A stretch of DNA of 64,000 nucleotides from Rhodococcus sp. 06-235-1A (GTDB lineage: Bacteria > Actinomycetota > Actinomycetes > Mycobacteriales > Mycobacteriaceae): contig NZ_NOYI01000003.1 in assembly GCF_002258785.1 (NCBI RefSeq), positions 372,001 through 436,000 on the forward strand. The letters are read 5' to 3'. Below the pieces are notes generated by a model. It was not told the DNA's origin. It did no database searches and saw only the letters and a program-made list of their open reading frames with translations. Shown here piece by piece: positions 17,934-28,013 of the stretch (position 1 is the stretch's first letter; each line of letters starts with the position of its first letter). The translations under genes and the position numbers were made by a program.

Positions 17934-19295
17934 ATGACCCTCCCCATTCTCGACCGCTCCAGAATCGTTGCCACACCCGAGTGGAGCCGCTGGTTGATAC
18001 CTCCGGCAGCCCTCTCGATCCATCTTGCGATCGGCTCTGCGTACGCGTGGAGCGTGTTCAAGAACGCCATCTCGCAGCCCGACGCACTCGGACTCAGCGG
18101 AACCGTCACCGCCATACCGTTTCAGCTCGCCATCGTGATGCTCGGTCTGTCCGCCGCGATCTTCGGAACCCGCGTCGAGAAGAACGGTCCCCGCTGGGCG
18201 ATGGCAGTCTCGCTGGTCTTCTTCGTGTCGGGACTGCTGATTTCCGCACTCGGCATGTCACTCGGGCAGTTCTGGCTGGTGATCTTCGGCTACGGGTTCG
18301 TGGGCGGCATCGGCCTGGGCATCGGGTACATCTCACCGGTCTCGACGCTGATGAAGTGGTTCCCGGACCGGCCGGGAATGGCCACCGGTATCGCCATCAT
18401 GGGCTTCGGCGGTGGTGCGCTCATCGCGTCCCCGCTCACCAGCCAGTTGATGGTGAACTTCGGCGGTTTCACCGACGGTTCCATCGCGAAGACGTTCCTC
18501 ACGCTCGGCGTCGGATACGCGGTGTTCATGGCGCTGGGAGTCGTTCTCATTCGAGTGCCTGCCGAGGGGTGGACACCGGCAGGGTGGACCCCGCCCGCGA
18601 AGTCGTCGATGATCTCGACGCACAACGTCTCGGCCGCGAACGCAGTGAAGACTCCGCAGTTCTGGCTGCTGTGGGTCGTCCTGTGCTTCAACGTCACTGC
18701 CGGTATCGGCATTCTCGAGCGCGGTTCGGGCATCTATCAGGACTTCTTTCCCGATGCGACCTCGCCCGAGTCTCTCGCCGCTGCCGCTGCAGGGTTCGTC
18801 GCCTTCCTCTCGCTGACCAACATGATCGGACGATTCGTCTGGTCGTCGGTATCCGACGTAGTGGGGCGCAAGAACATCTACCGGCTGTACCTCGGTGTCG
18901 GCGCACTGCTGTACCTCTACATCGCCCTGTTCACCAACACGAACAAGATCCTGTTCATGGTGTCGGCGCTGTTGATCCTGTCCTTCTACGGCGCGGGGTT
19001 CGCGACCGTTCCGGCGTATCTCAAGGACCTTTTCGGCACGTACCAGGTGGGCGCGATCCACGGACGACTGCTCACCGCATGGTCGGTGGCCGGTGTGTTG
19101 GGGCCGCTGATCGTCAATGCCATCGCCGACGCCGGAGAGCCGGGAACCACCGGCCGCTACCTTCCTGCCTTCTACGTCATGATCGCGTTGCTGGTCGTCG
19201 GGTTCTTGGCGAACGAAGCGATCAAGCCGGTGGCGTCGAAATTCCACGAACCCGATCACGCGGATTCTGCGACTACCACGGGAGCAAAGGCATGA
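17934..19295 (+). CDS. OFA family MFS transporter
   Basis: A 453-residue major facilitator of the oxalate:formate antiporter (OFA) family, with about 12 membrane segments. The N-terminal helix motif HLAIGSAYAWSVF and the GYGFVGGIGLGIGYISPVSTLMKWFPDRPGMATG region are highly characteristic. The ATG at 17934 follows AAGGGA and a near-consensus promoter. The stop overlaps the start of a 38-residue membrane peptide gene by 4 bp (ATGA), so the two are translationally coupled. OFA members carry small monocarboxylates; the substrate here is not decided. Confidence 0.92.
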   Translation: MTLPILDRSRIVATPEWSRWLIPPAALSIHLAIGSAYAWSVFKNAISQPDALGLSGTVTAIPFQLAIVMLGLSAAIFGTRVEKNGPRWAMAVSLVFFVSGLLISALGMSLGQFWLVIFGYGFVGGIGLGIGYISPVSTLMKWFPDRPGMATGIAIMGFGGGALIASPLTSQLMVNFGGFTDGSIAKTFLTLGVGYAVFMALGVVLIRVPAEGWTPAGWTPPAKSSMISTHNVSAANAVKTPQFWLLWVVLCFNVTAGIGILERGSGIYQDFFPDATSPESLAAAAAGFVAFLSLTNMIGRFVWSSVSDVVGRKNIYRLYLGVGALLYLYIALFTNTNKILFMVSALLILSFYGAGFATVPAYLKDLFGTYQVGAIHGRLLTAWSVAGVLGPLIVNAIADAGEPGTTGRYLPAFYVMIALLVVGFLANEAIKPVASKFHEPDHADSATTTGAKA

Positions 19296-19408
19296 GCGGC
19301 GGACAGAAGCAGGTCACGATGGTGGCCGCATGGGCGTGGGTTGCCGTGCCGTTCGCCTACGGACTGTACGAATTGATCCTCAAGGCAGCGAACCTGTTCA
19401 GCACCTGA
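19292..19408 (+). CDS. Small membrane subunit of the OFA/MFS transporter (38 residues)
   Basis: A 38-residue peptide with one hydrophobic helix (about residues 9-33: VTMVAAWAWVAVPFAYG, then LYELIL) and a short hydrophilic N-terminus. It starts at an ATG overlapping the transporter stop by 4 bp and ends at 19408. Small proteins of this kind are annotated as MFS transporter small subunits next to OFA transporters in several phyla. Tight coupling and hydrophobicity support a 1:1 accessory role in the membrane; the mechanism is not established to my knowledge. Confidence 0.82.
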   Translation: MSGGQKQVTMVAAWAWVAVPFAYGLYELILKAANLFST

Positions 19409-19443
19409 CTCGACCTGTCGGTGGACCGTGACAAGGTGGTCCG

Positions 19444-20652
19444 ATGCAGGAGATGAGTGCAGCTGCCGCTCGTCGCACCGCTTTGGCCGCCCAGGGGTTG
19501 GCATCGAGGCGGTCGCGTACTCGGCCGGCAAGCAAGGCCGCAGTGCATGCCGCCATCGACACCACCGGTTTGCTGCAGATCGACTCGGTGTCGGTGGTGG
19601 TCCGAGCGCATTACGCGCCGGTGTTCAGCCGTGTCGGTGTCTACGACCGAACGATCGTGGACGACGCCGCATGGACCGACACGGCGCGTCGACCCCGGCG
19701 GATGGTCGAGTACTGGGCTCACGAGGCTGCGTTGCTGCCGGTCGAGGATTGGCCGCTCATGCGGTGGCGGATGGAGCTGTATCGACACGGGCGGTGGGGT
19801 GGAGCGGCCCGCATCCTCGACCGAGAACCGACCCTGGTCGATGACGTTCTGGCCGTGATCGGTGAGCACGGCGCGGCCAGCGCCGGTGAGATCGAGAAGT
19901 ATCTCGACGTGGACGTGCCCGGGCGCAAGGGTCCCTGGTGGGACCGCAGCGATGTCAAGGTCGTCTGCGAACAGCTTTTCGCGGCCGGAGTGGTGAGCGT
20001 GCCCGCCCGGGCAGGGTTCGTGCGGCAGTACGAACTCAGCGAACGGATGCTTCCCGAAGACGTTCTGCGCAGGAATGTCGACGAATCGGACGCCGTACGT
20101 GCGCTGATCGAGAAGTCTTCTCGCGCACTGGGAATCGGTACCGAACCGGATCTACGCGACTACTATCGGCTCTCGCAGAAGCAGGCCAAGACCGCGATTG
20201 CCGACCTGGTTGAGGACGGCGTGCTGGAGCAGGTGTCGGTTCGAGGGTGGAACGCACCGGCCTTCCTCCATCGCGAGGCCAGAACACCGCGAACCGCAAC
20301 GGCGGCCGCGCTGCTCTGCCCGTTCGATCCGATGATCTTCTATCGGCCACGAGTGGAGAGAATGTTCGGCTTTCGCTACCGCATCGAGATCTACACCCCG
20401 CAGCACAAGAGAATTCACGGCTACTACGTGTTTCCTTTTCTGCTCGACGGGCACCTGGTGGCCCGCGTCGACCTGAAGGCGGTGCGAGCGCACTCCGAAC
20501 TGCACGTCATCGCCGCCTACGTCGAGGGCGACCGCGACGCCCGCGACATCGCTCCACGGCTGCGTGATGTTCTCCGAGAGATGGCCGACTGGCTCGAACT
20601 GGAACGTGTGGTGGTGGGAGAGCGAGGTGACCTCGTGGCCGCGTTGCGGTGA
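19444..20652 (+). CDS. Winged-helix DNA glycosylase of the YcaQ/AlkZ family (HTH_42)
   Basis: A 402-residue protein of the HTH_42 superfamily, whose characterised members (AlkZ, YcaQ/AlkX) are DNA glycosylases that unhook interstrand crosslinks and excise bulky alkyl adducts. Near residues 44-50 the segment LLQIDSVSV carries a Q-hydrophobic-D motif, which I recall as the YcaQ-like rather than the AlkZ-like (QxQ) catalytic version. Other family segments are RMVEYWAHEAALLP and LLCPFDPMIFYRPRVERMFGF-type sequence near 290-310. It probably acts in alkylation or crosslink repair. zwf follows closely. Confidence 0.87.
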   Translation: MQEMSAAAARRTALAAQGLASRRSRTRPASKAAVHAAIDTTGLLQIDSVSVVVRAHYAPVFSRVGVYDRTIVDDAAWTDTARRPRRMVEYWAHEAALLPVEDWPLMRWRMELYRHGRWGGAARILDREPTLVDDVLAVIGEHGAASAGEIEKYLDVDVPGRKGPWWDRSDVKVVCEQLFAAGVVSVPARAGFVRQYELSERMLPEDVLRRNVDESDAVRALIEKSSRALGIGTEPDLRDYYRLSQKQAKTAIADLVEDGVLEQVSVRGWNAPAFLHREARTPRTATAAALLCPFDPMIFYRPRVERMFGFRYRIEIYTPQHKRIHGYYVFPFLLDGHLVARVDLKAVRAHSELHVIAAYVEGDRDARDIAPRLRDVLREMADWLELERVVVGERGDLVAALR

Positions 20653-20718
20653 ATGCTGCACAAGTGCACCTGTTCTGCCGAAGTGCACGCCGACGAAATC
20701 GGTGTCACTATTCCCACT

Positions 20719-22173
20719 GTGACTTCGCGCCGGACAGATTCCGCCTCCGAACTACCGCCCCAGGTCGTCGTGCTGTTCGGGGCAACCGGCGATCTGGCCA
20801 AACGCAAACTCCTGTCCGGGATGATGCACTTGGCCCTGTCCGATCTGGCACCGAACATTCGAGTCGTCGGCACCTCGCTCGAAGAGATGACCACCGACGA
20901 ATTCCGTACTCTCGCTCGCGAATCGATCAATGCGTACTCCAGCCGTAAGGTCGGCGACGAGCAGTGGCGGCACTTCGCCTCGCGGTTGACCTACGTGTCC
21001 CAGAAGGCGGGACCTGCCGCTCTGGGGGAAGCAGTTGCCGAGGCCGAGATCGAACTGGGCGGAAGCGCCAAGCGGTTGCACTACCTCTCCGTTCCGCCCA
21101 GAGCTGCTCTGGCGGTGGTGGATACGCTCGCGTCGGCCGATCTGGTGAAGCGATCCCGGATCATCATGGAGAAGCCGTTCGGCACCGACCTCGAGAGCGC
21201 GATCGCGTTGAACGCTCGGGTGCACGAGACGTTCGACGAGGATCAGATCTTTCGGATCGATCACTTCCTCGGTAAGGAACCCGCTCAGAACATTCTGGCG
21301 TTCCGGTTCGCCAACGGGTTGTTCGAACCGATCTGGAACCGCAATTTCATCGATCACGTGCAGATCGACATTCCGGAGAAGCTCGCCCTCGACGGTCGAG
21401 CAGGGTTCTACGAGTCCACCGGCGCGTACAAGGACATGGTCGTCACGCACCTGTTCCAGGTGCTGGCGTTCATGGCGATGGAACCGCCGACGGCGCTCGA
21501 GCCCCGCGCGATCAGCGAGGAGAAGAACAAGGTCTTCCGATCGATGGTGCCACTGGACCCCAAAAGCGTTGTACGAGGCCAGTACACGGGCTACCGGTCG
21601 GAGGAGGGAGTGGCTCCCGATTCCGATACCGACACCTTCGTCGCACTCAAATGCGAGATCGACAACTGGCGCTGGGCGGGTGTGCCCTTCTATCTTCGCA
21701 GCGGAAAACGCCTCGCCGAGGGTCAGCGCATCATCTCGATCGCGTTTCGCGAACCTCCGAAGAGCATGTTTCCGGCAGGCTCCGGTGTCGGTGCGCAAGG
21801 CCCCGACCACCTGACCTTCGACCTCGCGGATGCGTCCAAGGTGTCGCTGTCGTTCTACGGCAAACGGCCCGGTCCGGGGATGCGCCTGGACAAACTCAGC
21901 ATGCAGTTCGCCATCCAGGAAACCGAGCGAGTCGGCGACGTTCTCGAGGCGTACGAGCGACTCATTCTCGACGCCATGTACGGCGATCACACCCTGTTCA
22001 CCACGGCCGAGGGCATCGAGCGCCTGTGGCAGGTGTCCGAGCCGCTGCTCGCCGATCCGCCTCCGGTCCGGTTGTACTCACCGGGATCGTGGGGGCCGAA
22101 CGCGATTCATCAACTCATCGCCCCACACGCATGGCGGTTGCCGTTCGAGCGGGAGTGGCGCGAGAAGAAGTAG
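20719..22173 (+). CDS. zwf: Glucose-6-phosphate dehydrogenase
   Basis: Zwf oxidises glucose 6-phosphate to 6-phosphogluconolactone, making NADPH for the pentose phosphate pathway. The nucleotide motif VLFGATGDLAKRKL is near the N-terminus and the active-site signature RIDHFLGKEPAQN is about residue 180. EKPFGTDLESA and the long C-terminal beta domain complete the family. The start is uncertain: an ATG at 20653 abuts the upstream stop but would add 22 Cys-containing residues unlike the family. I prefer the GTG at 20719, preceded by CACTAT with 7 nt spacing. No 6-phosphogluconolactonase or opcA gene is adjacent, so this may be a second, stand-alone paralogue. Confidence 0.93.
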   Translation: MTSRRTDSASELPPQVVVLFGATGDLAKRKLLSGMMHLALSDLAPNIRVVGTSLEEMTTDEFRTLARESINAYSSRKVGDEQWRHFASRLTYVSQKAGPAALGEAVAEAEIELGGSAKRLHYLSVPPRAALAVVDTLASADLVKRSRIIMEKPFGTDLESAIALNARVHETFDEDQIFRIDHFLGKEPAQNILAFRFANGLFEPIWNRNFIDHVQIDIPEKLALDGRAGFYESTGAYKDMVVTHLFQVLAFMAMEPPTALEPRAISEEKNKVFRSMVPLDPKSVVRGQYTGYRSEEGVAPDSDTDTFVALKCEIDNWRWAGVPFYLRSGKRLAEGQRIISIAFREPPKSMFPAGSGVGAQGPDHLTFDLADASKVSLSFYGKRPGPGMRLDKLSMQFAIQETERVGDVLEAYERLILDAMYGDHTLFTTAEGIERLWQVSEPLLADPPPVRLYSPGSWGPNAIHQLIAPHAWRLPFEREWREKK

Positions 22174-22200
22174 GGCCCGGCTCTCGATCGAACCCGGAGC

Positions 22201-22680
22201 TCAGTTGTTCCAGCCGCGATCCTTGCGCATCTGGTCACGCAGAGCGCCCTGAACTGCCTGCGACAACCACGAATTGAGCGAGACGCCGCTGTTGTTGGCT
22301 GCGTCCTCGGCGCGTTCCTTGATCTGCTCGACCAGTCGCAGCGTCACCCGCCGTACCTCGCCGGACACGTCGTCCATCGTCGGGTAGTCCTCGGTGACGG
22401 CGTCGTGCGGTACGCCGTCGTGCAGATCGGGCGTCGGGCGGTCGCGTCGAACATCGGCGTGCGCCTGCGTGCCGTCGAGACGAACGGTCACCGTATGGCC
22501 GTCAAGATCGTTCGATACCTCTGCTGCGAAGTCCGACAGCGCGGTGAGCAACATCAATCTGGCCGACGCTTCGGCTGTTTTTCCCAGCGCTTCCGCCGTC
22601 TGCCGGGTGTGTTCGTCTCCCAGAGCCGCGGCGGCGAGAAGGTCGGTTCGCAGTGACTCGGTGTACCTGTCCAGTTCCAT
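22201..22680 (-). CDS. Orphan ribbon-helix-helix (HicB/Arc-like) protein
   Basis: A 159-residue protein with an N-terminal helical part (about 1-60), a small beta-rich middle (HTVTVRLDGTQAHADV) and a C-terminal ribbon-helix-helix. In the last, RRVTLRLVEQIKERAEDAANN is the strand plus first helix and SGVSLNSWLSQAVQGAL the second. This resembles HicB-type antitoxins, but no toxin-sized gene is adjacent. The upstream region, shared with divergent thyX, carries four tandem 10-bp repeats that look like its own operator. It ends 27 bp from zwf (convergent). A solitary autoregulating repressor is as likely as an antitoxin. Confidence 0.78.
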   Translation of the reverse strand: MELDRYTESLRTDLLAAAALGDEHTRQTAEALGKTAEASARLMLLTALSDFAAEVSNDLDGHTVTVRLDGTQAHADVRRDRPTPDLHDGVPHDAVTEDYPTMDDVSGEVRRVTLRLVEQIKERAEDAANNSGVSLNSWLSQAVQGALRDQMRKDRGWNN

Positions 22681-22725
22681 GACGCCAGTGTGACGTCACA
22701 CATGATGTCAGTCAAGCCTCGCTGG

Positions 22726-22766
22726 TGGCGTCCTATGGCGTCCTATGGCGTCATAGTGGCGTCATC
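22726..22766. promoter_or_regulatory. Four tandem 10-bp repeats, likely RHH operator
   Basis: The units are TGGCGTCCTA (22726), TGGCGTCCTA (22736), TGGCGTCATAG (22746) and TGGCGTCATC (22757). Helical-turn spacing on one face of DNA is the usual operator layout for ribbon-helix-helix dimers. A further partial palindrome, TGACGTCACACATGATGTCA, sits at 22691-22710 just before the RHH start. The array lies between the divergent RHH and thyX genes, so it may affect both. Confidence 0.6.
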
Positions 22767-22804
22767 TGCGGCCGAACATCGGCGTCCCCGATTAGGGTTG
22801 TGCG

Positions 22805-23584
22805 GTGTCATCAGAAAATGTAGGTAGTGCCGTGCCGCGAACCGTCGCGCTGAAAGTGCAGCTGGTTGCCCGTACCGAGTTCGTGCCGCCGCCGGACATC
22901 CCCTGGGAAACCGATGCGGACGGTGGACAAGCACTGGTCGAGTTCGCCGGGCGTGCGTGCTATCAGAGCTGGTCCAAACCCAATCCTCGGACCGCCACCA
23001 ATGCGTCGTATCTGCGTCATCTGCTCGATGTCGGACACCTGTCGGTCCTCGAACACGCGAGCGTGAGCTTCTACATCACCGGTATCTCTCGCTCGTGCAC
23101 GCACGAATTGATCCGTCATCGGCACTTCTCCTACTCCCAGCTCTCACAGCGTTTCGTCCCGGAGCACGACGCCAATGTCGTTCTCCCGCCCGCGGTGGAG
23201 GGCGACCCCGAGCTCGAGGCGTTGTTCGCGTCGGCGACGGAGGCGAGTCGCGCGGCGTATACCGAGCTGCTCGGTGCACTCGAAGGAAAGCTCGAATCGG
23301 TCACCAATGCCGCTTTGCGCGGCAAGCAGGCGCGGCAGGCGGCCCGGTCGGTGCTTCCGAACGCGACCGAGACCCGAGTGGTGGTGAGCGGGAACTACCG
23401 TGCGTGGCGACATTTCGTGTCGATGCGTGCATCGGAGCACGCGGACGTCGAGATTCGTCGCGTGGCCGTCGAATGTCTGCGTAAGCTCGTGGAAGTAGCT
23501 CCCGATGTCTTCGGCGACTTCGAGATCTCGACGTTGCCGGACGGTACGGAAGTGGCTCGCAGCCCGTTCGTGACCGAGGTCTGA
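22805..23584 (+). CDS. thyX: FAD-dependent thymidylate synthase
   Basis: ThyX makes dTMP from dUMP using methylenetetrahydrofolate, NADPH and FAD, independently of ThyA. The 259-residue product has the family signature [13 protein letters not shown] (RHRxxSxxxxSxR) near residues 101-113. It also has [12 protein letters not shown] before it, and [14 protein letters not shown] near 198, which matches the substrate-binding Arg/His segment. TAGGGT at 22793-22798 lies 6 nt before the GTG start, so the mRNA is probably leaderless. dapA follows after 100 bp with its own promoter-like element, as in mycobacteria. Confidence 0.96.
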   Translation: MSSENVGSAVPRTVALKVQLVARTEFVPPPDIPWETDADGGQALVEFAGRACYQSWSKPNPRTATNASYLRHLLDVGHLSVLEHASVSFYITGISRSCTHELIRHRHFSYSQLSQRFVPEHDANVVLPPAVEGDPELEALFASATEASRAAYTELLGALEGKLESVTNAALRGKQARQAARSVLPNATETRVVVSGNYRAWRHFVSMRASEHADVEIRRVAVECLRKLVEVAPDVFGDFEISTLPDGTEVARSPFVTEV

Positions 23585-23630
23585 CGGCGAGGTTCGGTCG
23601 CGGCGGTGACGGGGTATGTGCACGTGTCGC

Positions 23631-23648
23631 CAGCGGGGAGTCCCGCTG
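23631..23648. terminator. Small hairpin between thyX and dapA
   Basis: CAGCGGG (23631-23637) pairs perfectly with CCCGCTG (23642-23648) around a GAGT loop. There is no T-tract, so termination of the thyX transcript is only possible. dapA has its own -10-like element further downstream. Confidence 0.35.
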
Positions 23649-23675
23649 CGCGAGAGTGGGCAAAGCACCGGGTAA

Positions 23676-26455
<2,780 letters not shown>

Positions 26456-26460
26456 ATCGG

Positions 26461-27240
26461 TCAGACGAGCAGTCGCCACAGCCCGATCAGACCGAGAACG
26501 ACGATGGCACCGCGCAGGGCCGCCGGCGAGAGCCGGCGGCCGTAGCGTGCTCCGACGGCACCGCCGATCAGGGATCCGACCGCGATCAGTCCGGCAGCCT
26601 GCCAGCTGATGTCGTCGAATCGAAAAATCGTGTATGTCACTGCGGCAACGACATTGACGACCAGGGACAGCAGATTCTTGGCCGCGTTCATCCGCTGCAT
26701 CGTCTCGGGTAGCAGTGCCCCCATCACGCCGATGAGCAGAATGCCTTGCGCGGCAGTGAAATAGCCGCCGTAGATGCCGACCAGCAGAGTGCCGATGGTG
26801 ACCAACGCCATTCGGCCGCGACCGATCTGGTTTGCAGCCTTGCCCGCAGCTTCCGACCGCCGTTTGGCCCAGGCTTGAATTCTCGGTTGTGCGACAACGA
26901 GAATCAACGCACCGATGAGCAGTACCGGCACCACTGAGGCGAACACTTTTTCCGGTAGGTGCAGCAGCAGCCATGCTCCACCGAGCGCTCCGACGAAGGA
27001 TGCGGGCAATTGCCACCGCAGTCGATGCCACTGCCCGCGCAGTTCTCGGCGATACCCCCACGTGCCCGAGACGCTTCCCGCCACCAATCCGACTGCGTTG
27101 GACATCGTGGCGACCACCGGGGGATACCCGAACGCGACCAGAGTCGGAAATGTGATCAACGTTCCGGAACCGACGACGGCGTTGATGGCCCCGGCACCGA
27201 GGCCGGCGAGCAGGATGACGAGAATTTCCGATACCGGCAC
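26461..27240 (-). CDS. TSUP family (TauE/SafE) permease
   Basis: A 259-residue membrane protein of the sulfite exporter TauE/SafE family with about eight hydrophobic segments. The N-terminal AGLGAGAINAVVGSGTLITFP and internal GIYGGYFTAAQGILL are the two conserved halves of the family. I chose the GTG at 27240, where TAACCT lies 7 nt upstream on this strand. The frame is open to 27471 but that part is antisense to the next gene. Transport of a small sulfur- or carbon-containing anion is likely; the substrate is unknown. Confidence 0.88.
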   Translation of the reverse strand: MPVSEILVILLAGLGAGAINAVVGSGTLITFPTLVAFGYPPVVATMSNAVGLVAGSVSGTWGYRRELRGQWHRLRWQLPASFVGALGGAWLLLHLPEKVFASVVPVLLIGALILVVAQPRIQAWAKRRSEAAGKAANQIGRGRMALVTIGTLLVGIYGGYFTAAQGILLIGVMGALLPETMQRMNAAKNLLSLVVNVVAAVTYTIFRFDDISWQAAGLIAVGSLIGGAVGARYGRRLSPAALRGAIVVLGLIGLWRLLV

Positions 27241-27319
27241 TGTTGGGAGGTTACCCAGACAAAAGATGGGATCTCGCGGCAGGATGCCGCTGGTTCCGTC
27301 TGGCCGTAGCCTGGAGCGC

Positions 27320-27943
27320 GTGAGCCTTGCCCAGGATGAACGTTCCCAACTGGTTCGGACCCTTCTCGACGTGGGTCCCGACGCGCCGACGCTGTGCGGT
27401 GAGTGGACCGCCGCCGATCTGGCCGCCCATCTCGTCGTTCGAGAGCGACGCCTGGACGCCTCGCCTGGCATCCTTCTGCCTCCGCTGGCCGGCTACACCG
27501 AACGGGTTCAGCGGTCCGTGGCACGTCGACCGTTCGCGGCCGTGGTCGAGGATGTTCGTACCGGTCCGCCGATGTGGTCGCCGTTCGCTCTCCTGGATCC
27601 GTTGATCAATCTCGGCGAGATGTTCGTCCACCACGAGGATCTGCGCCGGGCGAGCGGGGCATGGACCCGACGGGTCCAACCGGCGGCAGTGGAGACGCGT
27701 CTGTGGTCGCAGGTTCGATTGATCGGCCGGGCCGGTCACCGCTCCGCGCCCGTTCCCGTGCTCGTCCGGACCCCAGACGGTCGAACAGGCACGTTCAAGG
27801 GTGGCTCCGGTGCCGGTGTGACGGTGGTGGGGGAGCCGTCCGAACTGCTTCTCTACGCATTCGGTAGGGACCAGGTGGAGGTCGAGTACGAGGGTTCGGC
27901 GGGAGACATCGCTGCCGTGAAAGCGCTCGATCTCAGTTTCTGA
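27320..27943 (+). CDS. TIGR03085-type metal-binding protein (mycothiol-dependent-like)
   Basis: A 207-residue protein of the TIGR03085/TIGR03083 group, related to mycothiol-dependent maleylpyruvate isomerase and DinB folds. GEWTAADLAAHLVVRERR (about residues 26-43) holds the first conserved His, and GEMFVHHEDLRRA near 97-109 holds the His-His pair of the metal site. TAGCCT at 27307-27312 is 7 nt before the GTG, so the message is probably leaderless. It is divergent from the TSUP gene. The reaction is not known. Confidence 0.85.
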   Translation: MSLAQDERSQLVRTLLDVGPDAPTLCGEWTAADLAAHLVVRERRLDASPGILLPPLAGYTERVQRSVARRPFAAVVEDVRTGPPMWSPFALLDPLINLGEMFVHHEDLRRASGAWTRRVQPAAVETRLWSQVRLIGRAGHRSAPVPVLVRTPDGRTGTFKGGSGAGVTVVGEPSELLLYAFGRDQVEVEYEGSAGDIAAVKALDLSF

Positions 27944-28013
27944 CGTACATCCCATCCGCTGTTACTGGTGTTGCGGATGGTTTCGACGGGGCTGTTGCGA
28001 CTAACCTGGGTGC

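Noticed and set aside
17897..19408. A 503-codon plus-strand frame overlapping the OFA transporter
   Set aside because: Arg/His-rich shadow of the transporter. Only its last 38 codons (19292-19408) are a genuine small gene.
20653..20718. Cys-rich N-terminal extension of Zwf (from the ATG at 20653)
   Set aside because: It lacks a ribosome-binding site, is unlike the family, and a better start exists at 20719. Kept only as a note.
22201..22680. HicAB toxin-antitoxin pair
   Set aside because: No toxin-sized gene lies next to the RHH gene on either side; the neighbours are zwf and thyX.
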